A DNA stretch of 7,118 bases from Ignavibacteriales bacterium (GTDB taxonomy: Bacteria; Bacteroidota; Ignavibacteria; T3Sed10-11), in NCBI GenBank assembly GCA_003560935.1, contig PWJF01000056.1, forward strand, positions 1-7,118. The letters are read 5' to 3'. Numbering within the stretch: position 1 is the stretch's first letter; each line of letters opens with the position of its first letter. Both the position numbers and the translations under genes were made by a program. Below are positions 1 to 6,455 of this stretch, piece after piece. Below the pieces are notes generated by a model. The model was given only the letters and a program-made list of their open reading frames with translations. It was not told the DNA's origin and ran no database searches.

Positions 1-144
1 GAGTTAAAACATAACGATATTCTGAAAGAGATAGCAGAAAAAAAAGAGTTGCCCGATGCATTAACAGAAAAACTGCATGAGATACTGAAAGAATTCACCG
101 AGTCCTTTAAAGTGTCGGTTAAGGGAGAAAAGGTGGTAACTTAA
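1..144 (+). CDS. atpA: ATP synthase F1 subunit alpha, C-terminal end (partial)
   Basis: The first 144 bases read in frame from base 1 to a TAA, giving 47 residues of a protein that begins outside the window. The piece is a charged, amphipathic helical tail (LTEKLHEILKEF, then TESFKVSVKG), which fits the C-terminal helical domain of F1-ATPase alpha; that family typically ends in an I..L...L..F pattern. Alone it is too short for a secure identification. The call rests mainly on its position two bases before atpG, since alpha directly precedes gamma in most bacterial ATP synthase operons. The alpha subunit forms the catalytic hexamer with beta at the cytoplasmic face of the membrane. Its last codons contain AAGGTGG (130-136), a usable ribosome binding site for atpG. 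Confidence 0.8.
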   Translation, partial: ELKHNDILKEIAEKKELPDALTEKLHEILKEFTESFKVSVKGEKVVT

Positions 145-146
145 AA

Positions 147-1037
147 ATGGCTACTTTACGTGATATTAAACAACGGATAAACGGAGTAAAGAAAACCCAA
201 CAGATCACCAAAGCGATGAAGATGGTGGCAGCCGCAAAGCTTCGCCGTGCGCAAAACAATATACTTTCTGCAAGGCCTTTTGCGTATGAGCTGGCCGATA
301 TGCTCGGACATCTTGTCAGGCACGTAGACATTCGTTTGAATCCGTTGCTAAAACCGCGTGAGGTAAAAAACGTTTGTTTGGTTGTTGTTACATCCGATCG
401 CGGACTCTGCGGCGGTTTTAACTCAAACCTGCTGCGATCAACGGTCGCATATATCAACAAACATTACTCCAGACAATTCGAAGAAGGGGCGGTTAGTCTG
501 GTGTGCATCGGTCGAAAAGGATGTGAGTTTTTTAAACGCCGTAATTATCCCATTCACCGCCGGTATATTGGAGTATTCGGCAATTTGAATTTCCACGACG
601 TCCAGGACATTGTTGAGGAACTGAAAGATGATTATCTGAACGGAGTTTTCGATAAAGTCGAGATCGCATATAATGAATTTAAATCTGTTGTACTTCCCAG
701 AATTACCTTCGAACAATTTCTTCCCATACAACCGAAAGAAATAAAAGAAGAATCGAAATCGAAAGCCGTTGTTGATTATATTTATGAACCCTCCCCCGAA
801 GTGATTGTCAATAAATTAATACCGAAACACCTGGATACCCATCTCTGGCGCGTAATGCTTGAGTCGAACGCTGCCGAAGAAGGATCGCGTATGGCTGCCA
901 TGGATGCAGCGACCGAAAATGCCAAAGAGCTGATACGAACTCTGAACCTGACTTACAACAAAGCGCGTCAAACGGCAATTACTACCGAGATAATGGAAAT
1001 TGTCGGTGGTGCTAATGCGCTCGAAAGCAGCGGTTGA
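147..1037 (+). CDS. atpG: ATP synthase F1 subunit gamma
   Basis: This is the central rotor shaft of F1F0 ATP synthase, which couples proton- or sodium-driven rotation of the c-ring to catalysis in the alpha3beta3 head. The protein has 296 residues, normal for bacterial gamma. The N-terminal coiled-coil helix carries the family pattern (LRDIKQRINGVKKTQQITKA, residues 4-23, then MKMVAAAKLRRAQ). The conserved SDRGLCGGFN lies at residues 83-92. The C-terminal helix is complete, with SRMAAMDAATENA at about 247-259 and TTEIMEIVGGANAL at 279-292. The ATG at 147 gives exactly the family N-terminus and follows AAGGTGG by 10 bases. It lies 2 bases after atpA, so the two are co-transcribed. No atpD follows, so beta and epsilon must be encoded elsewhere; split ATP synthase clusters are known in several phyla. 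I see no regulatory redox insertion of the plant or cyanobacterial kind. Confidence 0.97.
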   Translation: MATLRDIKQRINGVKKTQQITKAMKMVAAAKLRRAQNNILSARPFAYELADMLGHLVRHVDIRLNPLLKPREVKNVCLVVVTSDRGLCGGFNSNLLRSTVAYINKHYSRQFEEGAVSLVCIGRKGCEFFKRRNYPIHRRYIGVFGNLNFHDVQDIVEELKDDYLNGVFDKVEIAYNEFKSVVLPRITFEQFLPIQPKEIKEESKSKAVVDYIYEPSPEVIVNKLIPKHLDTHLWRVMLESNAAEEGSRMAAMDAATENAKELIRTLNLTYNKARQTAITTEIMEIVGGANALESSG

Positions 1038-1065
1038 TAGCAGTTGATTTATTAGCTGACGTTAC

Positions 1066-1089
1066 CTATTTTACTATAGTAGTAAATAG
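1066..1089 (+). other. AT-rich hairpin between atpG and plsY
   Basis: CTATTTTACTA (1066-1076) can pair with TAGTAAATAG (1080-1089) across a 3-base TAG loop, with one bulged T, giving about 10 base pairs. Flanking GTT (1061-1063) and AAC could extend it. No T-run follows, so it is not a standard intrinsic terminator. It may slow or process the transcript at the end of the atp operon, or may be chance in AT-rich sequence. I found no convincing promoter in the 78-base gap, so plsY could be read through from the atp operon. Confidence 0.35.
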
Positions 1090-1115
1090 AACTCACAAGC
1101 TCTGAGATCTGTGAC

Positions 1116-1820
1116 ATGGAACAGCTAACAATCATTATCATATTGAGTTATCTGATCGGCTCAATACCTACCAGCATTATTTACAGCAAATACTTTCGCG
1201 GCATCGATATACGTAAGCATGGAAGCGGTAATGCAGGCGGCACCAATGTATTCCGGGTATTGGGCTGGAAACCCGGTGCCGGTGTGATTTTATTCGACGG
1301 TCTTAAAGGTTATATTGCAGTTGCAATAATTGCGCGGCTCTATTACGATCCGATTCTTCCCGGCGGTACAATGATGATCGAGGAATTTACGCTTGTACAG
1401 ATTATCGCGGGTGTGTCGGCAATACTGGGGCATATCTGGACGGTCTTTGCCGGATTTAAGGGAGGCAAAGGAATTGCAACCGCCGCAGGCATGATGGTTG
1501 GTATCGCACCGGTTGAATTTGTCGTTTCGCTTGCCGTCTTTACTACTGTATTTCTCCTGTCGCGATTTGTCTCGCTCGGCTCTATAAGCGCTGCCGTTGC
1601 CTTTCCGCTCACGTTAGTTTTCAGATGGAATGTATTTCAGGTAGAAATCCAGGATTATTCAATTCTGGTTTATTTCAGCATCGGTATAGCTGCGTTGTTG
1701 ATTTATACACACCGGAGCAACATTAAACGGTTGATCAAAGGTACCGAGAACAAACTGTCTTCACTATCGCTGATGAGCAGCAAGCAAAAGGAAGAAGCAA
1801 AGGAGAACATATCACAATGA
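1116..1820 (+). CDS. plsY: Acyl-phosphate:glycerol-3-phosphate acyltransferase PlsY
   Basis: This inner-membrane enzyme moves an acyl chain from acyl-phosphate (made by PlsX) to position 1 of sn-glycerol-3-phosphate, the first committed step of phospholipid synthesis in most bacteria. The protein has 234 residues, slightly longer than the usual 190-220 because of a charged tail (about 214-234, SKQKEEAKE). It is strongly hydrophobic, with an N-terminal membrane segment (about 4-26) and further segments near 54-75, 93-112, 126-150 and 180-198. All three PlsY cytoplasmic motifs are visible: HGSGNAGGTNVFR (35-47), the glycine-rich FKGGKGIATAAG (114-125, after GH at 105-106), and HRSNIKRLIKGTENK (199-213). 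The ATG at 1116 places the first membrane segment as in the family, but no strong Shine-Dalgarno precedes it. The stop overlaps the gpsA start (ATGA, 1817-1820), so translation of the two is probably coupled. Confidence 0.96.
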   Translation: MEQLTIIIILSYLIGSIPTSIIYSKYFRGIDIRKHGSGNAGGTNVFRVLGWKPGAGVILFDGLKGYIAVAIIARLYYDPILPGGTMMIEEFTLVQIIAGVSAILGHIWTVFAGFKGGKGIATAAGMMVGIAPVEFVVSLAVFTTVFLLSRFVSLGSISAAVAFPLTLVFRWNVFQVEIQDYSILVYFSIGIAALLIYTHRSNIKRLIKGTENKLSSLSLMSSKQKEEAKENISQ

Positions 1821-2815
1821 CTATTACCGTTCTCGGCGCCGGTAGTTGGGGTACAACGCTCGCGATTCTGTTGTGCTCCGGGGGTCATACCGTTACATTG
1901 TGGACGTATAAACAAGAACACGCAAAGAACCTCCAGGAGACACGCCTAAATTCTGAATTCCTTCCCGATGTTCCTCTTCCGGACGATTTACAGATATCGG
2001 GCGATCTTTTATCCAGCATCACTCGAGCAGAGATGATCGTCGCTGCAACTCCGACGCAATATGTACGGTCGGTGTTTGAGCAAATTGGTGATCTTGATCT
2101 CAGCCAAAAGATTATCGTGAACGTTGCAAAAGGTATCGAGAATAAAACACTGATGACAATATCGGAGATAATCGAAGATTGCTGTCCGTCGGTGAAGCGT
2201 AAGTTGCAGTCGATCTTATCGGGTCCCAGCCATGCGGAGGAAGTCTCGCGCAATATTCCCACGGCGGTTGTTGCTGCGTCGCCGAGCATTGAAACGGCGA
2301 AACGTGTACAGCATGCATTTCTCGCGCCTCACTTTCGTGTCTATGCCAGCAGCGACCTGCGGGGAGTTGAATTGGGAGGGGCTTTAAAGAATGTAATAGC
2401 TGTAGCCGCGGGTATATCCGACGGAATCGGGTTCGGCGATAATACGAAAGCCGCACTGCTTACGCGCGGCATCGTAGAAATAACGCGACTCGGCGTCGCG
2501 ATGGGCGCGGATCAAAATTCATTCTCCGGGCTGTCGGGAATAGGCGATTTGTTCGTAACCTGTATGAGCAAGCACAGCAGGAACCGTTACGTTGGCGAGC
2601 AGATCGGTAAAGGCAGAAAGCTCGACGATATAATTAATGAAATGGTAATGGTTGCCGAAGGTGTTCCAACGACAAAATCGGTGTACGAACTGTCGGCACA
2701 GTATGGAATCGATATGCCGATTTCCACCGAAGTATACCGAATGCTGTTCGAAGGGAAAGATGCGCATGAGGCAACGGAAGAGTTGATGACGCGGGATGTA
2801 AAAATCGAATTGTAA
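1817..2815 (+). CDS. gpsA: Glycerol-3-phosphate dehydrogenase [NAD(P)+]
   Basis: This soluble enzyme reduces dihydroxyacetone phosphate to sn-glycerol-3-phosphate with NAD(P)H, supplying the substrate of PlsY encoded just upstream. The 332 residues match the family length. An N-terminal Rossmann fold starts at once with VLGAGSWGTTLA (5-16, GxGxxG-type dinucleotide loop). The conserved NVAKGIE (102-108) contains K105, and SGPSHAEEV follows at 135-143. The C-terminal helical domain has VELGGALKNV (184-193) with the expected catalytic lysine K191. It also has GDNTKAALLTRG (207-218), LSGIGDLFVTC (239-249) with D244, SRNR (254-257), and AEGVPTTKSV near 279-288. No key residue is missing. AGGAG (1801-1805), 11 bases before the ATG and inside plsY, is a good ribosome binding site and supports this start. 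The stop TAA shares one base with the recG ATG. Confidence 0.98.
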   Translation: MTITVLGAGSWGTTLAILLCSGGHTVTLWTYKQEHAKNLQETRLNSEFLPDVPLPDDLQISGDLLSSITRAEMIVAATPTQYVRSVFEQIGDLDLSQKIIVNVAKGIENKTLMTISEIIEDCCPSVKRKLQSILSGPSHAEEVSRNIPTAVVAASPSIETAKRVQHAFLAPHFRVYASSDLRGVELGGALKNVIAVAAGISDGIGFGDNTKAALLTRGIVEITRLGVAMGADQNSFSGLSGIGDLFVTCMSKHSRNRYVGEQIGKGRKLDDIINEMVMVAEGVPTTKSVYELSAQYGIDMPISTEVYRMLFEGKDAHEATEELMTRDVKIEL

Positions 2816-5046
2816 TGTCACCGTCACGGGTACCACATCCACTTGAAACTCCGGTCACGTTTGTAAAGCGTGTCGGTCCCCGCCGCGCGGATGTATTTGC
2901 ATCTATGGAAATACATACCGTCCGCGATCTTTTCCATATGTATCCCAGGAAATATCTCGATCGGCGGTCAATCGTCAAGATACGTGATCTGTGGCAATAT
3001 GTCGATACAGGAATGGAGGTTACCGTTGTCGCAATAGTCCGTGGTAAAGATATCGTCCGCAGCTATAAGAAACGGGAACGTTTTATTCTGGTTGTGGGAG
3101 ATGAACAATCATTCATGGATTGCATCTGGTTCCAGCGTGTGCGTACGATGGACCGAATCTTCAGAAAAGGGGAGCGTCTTGCACTCTCCGGGCAGGTCAC
3201 CGACTATAACGGTACAATACAGATGGTGCATCCCGCGTTTGACCGGCTATCACCTCACAAAGATGATGAGGATGAGCATAACTGGGAGGAGATGTTCAAC
3301 ACGGGCCGTATTCTTCCTATCTACACTGAAACTGCCGATATGAAGGATGCAGGATTGGAGGGGAGTGTTCTTCGTTCAATTGTTCTTCATGCTTTTGAGA
3401 AACACGGCACGTATATTGAGGAACATCTACCACAAGAAGTGATCGATCGTCGTAAACTTATGAAATATCCTGCGGCTTTATCTGCGGTTCATTTCCCTCA
3501 TTCATCGGAAGAAATTCAGCGTGCCCGTGAAAGATTAAAATATGATGAATTGTTCTTTCTGCAAATGCTGCTCGGTTACCGCCGACGCGGTGCACAGCGG
3601 GTACCCGGCATATCTTTTAACGTAAAGAGCAACCTTGCGAGAACACTCGTTGCCCGGCTTCCGTTTGCGCTTACCGCAGCTCAAAAACGGGTGATAAATG
3701 AGATTGCGTCCGACATGGAGAGTAATAAACCAATGCATCGTTTGTTGCAGGGAGATGTCGGCAGCGGCAAAACAATCGTTTCGGTTCTTTCGATGCTTGT
3801 CGCCATCGACAATGATTATCAGACGGTGTTCATGGTACCGACGGAAATCCTTGCGGTTCAGCACTATACCACTCTCCGGCGGCTGCTGGAACCGATCGGA
3901 CTGGAACCGGTTTTGCTGATCGGAAGCCAGAAAAAAAACGAGCGTAAACCAATTGAAGAATCGGTTGCAGACGGAAGGGCGAAAGTAATAATCGGTACGC
4001 ACGCACTTTTCCAGGAGAGCATTTCTTTTCACAAACTCGGATTTATTGTAATAGATGAGCAGCACCGGTTCGGGGTAATGCAGCGACTTAGATTGTATGA
4101 GAAGGCAAAAACACCCGAGACCAACGGACGTTCGCCGGACCTCCTGATATTGACCGCGACTCCTATACCGCGCACCTTATCGTTAACATTATACGGTGAT
4201 CTCGATACATCGATCATCGATGAACGGCCTCCCGGACGTAAAGACGTAAGGACTGCGGTACGATCAAAAAACGAACGGGATAAAGTATATGTTTTCGCAC
4301 GGGATGAAGTAAAAAAAGGGAGACAGGTGTATGTGGTCTATCCGCTCATAGAACAATCCGAAAAAGTCGATTTGAAAGCTGCAAAAGAAGGATATGAGGA
4401 ATTGCAGAAGGGAATCTTTAAGGATTACTCTGTCGCTTTATTGCACGGAAAAATGTCGCGCGAAGACAACGAAGAAATCATGGCACAGTTCCGGGACGGC
4501 AGAATCGACGTTCTTGTCGCCACAACCGTTATCGAAGTCGGGGTAGATGTACCCAATGCAACCATTATGATTATCGAACATGCGGAACGTTTCGGATTGT
4601 CACAACTCCATCAGCTCAGAGGACGTGTCGGACGCGGAACCGACCAATCGTACTGTATCCTTATCCATTATCTCAGTCCATACAATAAAGCCGCAGCATT
4701 TAATCGCGGATCGTTTAATGAACGCTCACTGCTGAAGGATGAAGAAAAACAAAAGGGTATGATCCGGCTTGAAACGATCGCATCTACCGAAGATGGGTTC
4801 AAGATTGCCGAGGTGGATTTACAACTGCGGGGACCGGGTGAGTTTTTCGGTATAAGGCAGAGCGGATTCCCCGAACTGAAGCTTGCTTCGCTTGTCGACG
4901 ATCGTGAACTGTTGGACCAGGCACGATCTGACGCCTTTGCTATTGTAAAAACTGATCCGCATCTTCGGGAAGATTCGCATGAATCGCTTCGACATCATTT
5001 TGAACACTATATGAAACCGTTACTCGATCTCACACGAGCGGGATAA
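2815..5046 (+). CDS. recG: ATP-dependent DNA helicase RecG
   Basis: RecG is a double-stranded DNA translocase that remodels stalled replication forks and Holliday junctions and unwinds D-loops and R-loops. The protein has 743 residues against about 690 in E. coli. The N-terminus (HPLETPVTFVKRVGPRRADV, 8-27) is the usual RecG opening, followed by the OB-fold wedge domain (about 65-140). Helicase motifs follow in order: Walker A GDVGSGKT (313-320), IIGTHALFQ (392-400), DEQH box (414-417) with RFGV, TATPIPRTL (447-455), LLHGKMSRED (542-551), ATTVIEVGVDVP (569-580), and motif VI QLRGRVGRG (600-608). The translocation (TRG) region GFKIAEVDLQLRGPGEFFG lies at 661-679. The stretch between motif VI and TRG (609-660) is about 20 residues longer than I remember for E. 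coli. The start is fixed by the TAATG overlap with gpsA and the family N-terminus. No clear Shine-Dalgarno is seen, so translation probably depends on reinitiation after gpsA. Confidence 0.98.
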   Translation: MSPSRVPHPLETPVTFVKRVGPRRADVFASMEIHTVRDLFHMYPRKYLDRRSIVKIRDLWQYVDTGMEVTVVAIVRGKDIVRSYKKRERFILVVGDEQSFMDCIWFQRVRTMDRIFRKGERLALSGQVTDYNGTIQMVHPAFDRLSPHKDDEDEHNWEEMFNTGRILPIYTETADMKDAGLEGSVLRSIVLHAFEKHGTYIEEHLPQEVIDRRKLMKYPAALSAVHFPHSSEEIQRARERLKYDELFFLQMLLGYRRRGAQRVPGISFNVKSNLARTLVARLPFALTAAQKRVINEIASDMESNKPMHRLLQGDVGSGKTIVSVLSMLVAIDNDYQTVFMVPTEILAVQHYTTLRRLLEPIGLEPVLLIGSQKKNERKPIEESVADGRAKVIIGTHALFQESISFHKLGFIVIDEQHRFGVMQRLRLYEKAKTPETNGRSPDLLILTATPIPRTLSLTLYGDLDTSIIDERPPGRKDVRTAVRSKNERDKVYVFARDEVKKGRQVYVVYPLIEQSEKVDLKAAKEGYEELQKGIFKDYSVALLHGKMSREDNEEIMAQFRDGRIDVLVATTVIEVGVDVPNATIMIIEHAERFGLSQLHQLRGRVGRGTDQSYCILIHYLSPYNKAAAFNRGSFNERSLLKDEEKQKGMIRLETIASTEDGFKIAEVDLQLRGPGEFFGIRQSGFPELKLASLVDDRELLDQARSDAFAIVKTDPHLREDSHESLRHHFEHYMKPLLDLTRAG

Positions 5047-5089
5047 TTTTTTTAGAAAAGTTTTTTCATTCAACAATGCATTCATGCAG

Positions 5090-5186
5090 TCAATCAATAA
5101 TCCAATAATCCAATCATCCATTCATTCACTCATTTACTCCCTCACTCATTGCTTCACCACTCTTCATCACTCGATCCTCACCCATC
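5090..5186 (+). terminator. C-rich, G-poor tract: candidate Rho utilisation site
   Basis: By hand count these 97 bases hold about 37 C and only 2 G (5151 and 5173), with many TC and CC steps and repeated short words such as CATTCA, CACTCA and TCATC. RNA from the + strand would be almost unstructured, which is what Rho recognises at rut sites. It lies 44 bases after the recG stop and before a new promoter, where termination is expected. No GC-rich hairpin plus T-run is present here; the T7 run at 5047-5053 follows only a 4-bp stem (CTCG/CGAG, 5023-5037). The tract could instead be decayed tetranucleotide repeat sequence with no role. Confidence 0.35.
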
Positions 5187-5193
5187 GCGGCGA

Positions 5194-5223
5194 AAAAAAT
5201 ATTTTCATAAAATGCGATTTTTT
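5194..5223. repeat. Interrupted AT-rich inverted repeat upstream of the promoter
   Basis: The left arm 5194-5205 (AAAAAAT then ATTTT) pairs with AAAAT (5209-5213) and ATTTTTT (5217-5223). The loop is CAT (5206-5208), with GCG (5214-5216) as a bulge, giving up to 12 A-T pairs. An alternative fold pairs ATCGC (5184-5188) with GCGAT (5214-5218), followed by a T6 run (5218-5223). It ends one base before the -35 box. It may be an UP-like AT tract, an operator, or part of a weak terminator of upstream transcription. Confidence 0.4.
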
Positions 5224-5224
5224 C

Positions 5225-5252
5225 TTGACAAATGTTTATAAATGTTTATATT
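5225..5252 (+). promoter_or_regulatory. Sigma70-type promoter for the ATP-grasp genes
   Basis: A perfect -35 consensus TTGACA (5225-5230) is followed, after a 16-base spacer, by TATATT (5247-5252), a 5-of-6 match to TATAAT; TATTTA at 5249-5254 is an alternative with an 18-base spacer. The expected transcript start near 5259-5260 leaves a leader of about 32 bases before the ATG at 5292. Runs of A and T upstream could act as an UP element. The position, directly before the first gene of a new functional group, supports the call. Confidence 0.6.
5231..5250 (+). repeat. Two exact tandem copies of a 10-base unit in the promoter spacer
   Basis: AATGTTTATA occurs twice back to back (5231-5240 and 5241-5250), immediately after the -35 box and running into the -10 box. 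The 10-base period is about one helical turn, so the two copies face the same side of the DNA. That would suit a regulator bound between -35 and -10, or could alter spacer geometry by slippage. A chance duplication in AT-rich DNA is possible. Confidence 0.6.
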
Positions 5253-5259
5253 TACATGC

Positions 5260-5278
5260 AATAAAATCTTTTTTTATT
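5260..5278 (+). other. Leader hairpin before the first ATP-grasp gene
   Basis: AATAAAA (5260-5266) pairs with TTTTATT (5272-5278) around the loop TCTTT, giving a 7-bp all-AT stem at the predicted 5' end of the mRNA. A palindrome TGCATGCA (5289-5296) then spans the start codon at 5292. The stem is weak and may only protect the 5' end. Confidence 0.3.
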
Positions 5279-5291
5279 ACTCGACGATTGC

Positions 5292-6371
5292 ATGCAGATC
5301 ACGTTGACATATAATGTTAAGAAAGAGCAGACGGTAACCAGCGAAACGAATGACTCTTTCGATCCTTCGAGTAAACCTTCCGGGTATACTTCTGCCGCAC
5401 CTTCACCACAAAACTATGATGATACCTATGCAGAGTGGGACAGCTGGGAAACCATTAATGCACTTCGCAATGCAATCGCGTTACACCATGAGGTAACAAT
5501 GGTCGAGGCGAATGAAGATGCTTTCGAAAAATTGCGATCATTGCAGCCCGATTTTGTTTTTAATATTGCGGAAGGTTTCAAAGGTGTATCGCGTGAAGCG
5601 CAAATACCGGCAATATGTGAAATGCTGCAGTTGCCGTATCTCGGTTCCGATCCGCTTACCCTGTCGCTCTGTCTCGATAAGGCGCGAACGAAAGAAGTAC
5701 TCACATATCATCGGATACCGAATGCATCGTTCATTGTGTGTGAGAATGTATCATCATTAAACGGTCATGCCTTAACGTACCCTCAAATGGTTAAACCGCT
5801 GCACGAGGGATCGAGTAAAGGTATCTACAACACTTCGCTGGTTCGGTCATATAAAGAACTGCATGATGAAGTTGCACGTATCACAGCTCGATACGGTCAA
5901 CCGGCTCTTATTGAATCATTCCTTCCGGGGAGAGAGTTTACCGTCGCATTAATGGGGAACGGCGATACGGTAAGAGCGCTGCCGATTGTTGAGATACAAT
6001 ACGATTCATTACCCGAAGGTGTTAATCCGATTTATTCTTATGAAGCGAAATGGATATGGGATACACCGGATCAACCGCTTGAGATATTCTCCTGTCCTGC
6101 AGAGATTGATCCCGACTTGCAGCAAGCAATTGAAAAGATATGCGTCGATACATACCGTACACTCAGGTGCCGCGACTGGTCACGCATCGATGTTCGGCTG
6201 GATGCACAGGGTGTACCGCATATAATAGAGATCAATCCGCTGCCGGGTATTTTACCGAATGAGGAAGATAACTCCTGTTTTCCGAAAGCGGCGCGGGCAG
6301 CCGGAATGAGCTATCAGGATTTGATACTCGGCGTCATAGATATTTCAAAAAAACGATGGAATATTACATAA
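5292..6371 (+). CDS. Ddl-like ATP-grasp ligase, full length, substrate unknown
   Basis: This 359-residue cytoplasmic protein is of the D-Ala-D-Ala ligase type: an ATP-grasp enzyme that makes an acyl-phosphate and then a peptide or amide bond. The N-terminal strand MQITLTYNVK is followed by a polar S/T/P-rich loop (about 11-45). Next come FVFNIAEG (88-95), LPYLGSD (114-120), LCLDK (126-130), the ATP-lysine strand MVKP (166-169), a glycine-rich loop EGSSKGI (172-178), the hinge E208, GREFTV (213-218), YSYEAK (248-253) and CPAE (268-271). The metal ligands D300, E313 and N315 are present in RIDV and EINPLPG. The alignment with E. coli DdlB is clear in the C-terminal half. However, the Ddl HG...GEDG region is replaced by NIAEG...VSRE, and SPGMTxHS by LPGILPNEEDNS, so dipeptide D-Ala-D-Ala is doubtful as product. 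This NIAEG subtype occurs in many bacteria, usually labelled only as D-alanine ligase family. The ATG at 5292 gives the expected first strand but lacks a Shine-Dalgarno. It heads a transcript from the 5225 promoter. Confidence 0.9.
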   Translation: MQITLTYNVKKEQTVTSETNDSFDPSSKPSGYTSAAPSPQNYDDTYAEWDSWETINALRNAIALHHEVTMVEANEDAFEKLRSLQPDFVFNIAEGFKGVSREAQIPAICEMLQLPYLGSDPLTLSLCLDKARTKEVLTYHRIPNASFIVCENVSSLNGHALTYPQMVKPLHEGSSKGIYNTSLVRSYKELHDEVARITARYGQPALIESFLPGREFTVALMGNGDTVRALPIVEIQYDSLPEGVNPIYSYEAKWIWDTPDQPLEIFSCPAEIDPDLQQAIEKICVDTYRTLRCRDWSRIDVRLDAQGVPHIIEINPLPGILPNEEDNSCFPKAARAAGMSYQDLILGVIDISKKRWNIT

Positions 6372-6455
6372 TTTGAAACTAATCAAAATATATGCGAGTT
6401 AATACAATAGCGCAATTAAATAAAGTAGCTTTCGATAAGTAACCGTCGGTTGTTA

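Noticed and set aside
1038..1115. Promoter for plsY in the atpG-plsY gap (CTGACG at 1055-1060 with TATAGT at 1075-1080)
   Set aside because: The spacer is 14 bases and both boxes are poor; the second lies inside the hairpin. It was not supported strongly enough to annotate.
1885..2289. Long open frames on the - strand within gpsA, with similar ones in recG (3535-4065) and plsY (1343-1612)
   Set aside because: They are fully inside well-identified genes, show no recognisable motifs, and are best explained as antisense shadows.
5047..5064. T7 run plus GAAAAGTTTTTTC after recG as an intrinsic terminator
   Set aside because: The only upstream stem (CTCG/CGAG, 5023-5037) has 4 pairs and sits 9 bases before the T-run, and the A/T palindrome itself is too weak. 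The C-rich tract is the better termination candidate.
5090..5186. CRISPR array or true tandem repeat in the repetitive-looking tract
   Set aside because: No repeat unit of constant length with spacers is present. The words are short, irregular and variable, fitting composition bias or a decayed microsatellite.
5084..5314. A 76-codon open frame in the gap after recG
   Set aside because: It is made of the low-complexity CATTCA-like tract, encodes a repetitive I/S/L/H-rich peptide, has no ribosome binding site, runs through the promoter, and overlaps the start of the ATP-grasp gene.
6372..6455. Promoter between the two ATP-grasp genes (TTGAAA at 6373-6378, TACAAT at 6403-6408)
   Set aside because: The spacer would be 24 bases, far too long, and no better -35 box stands 16-18 bases before TACAAT. 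A shared transcript is more likely.
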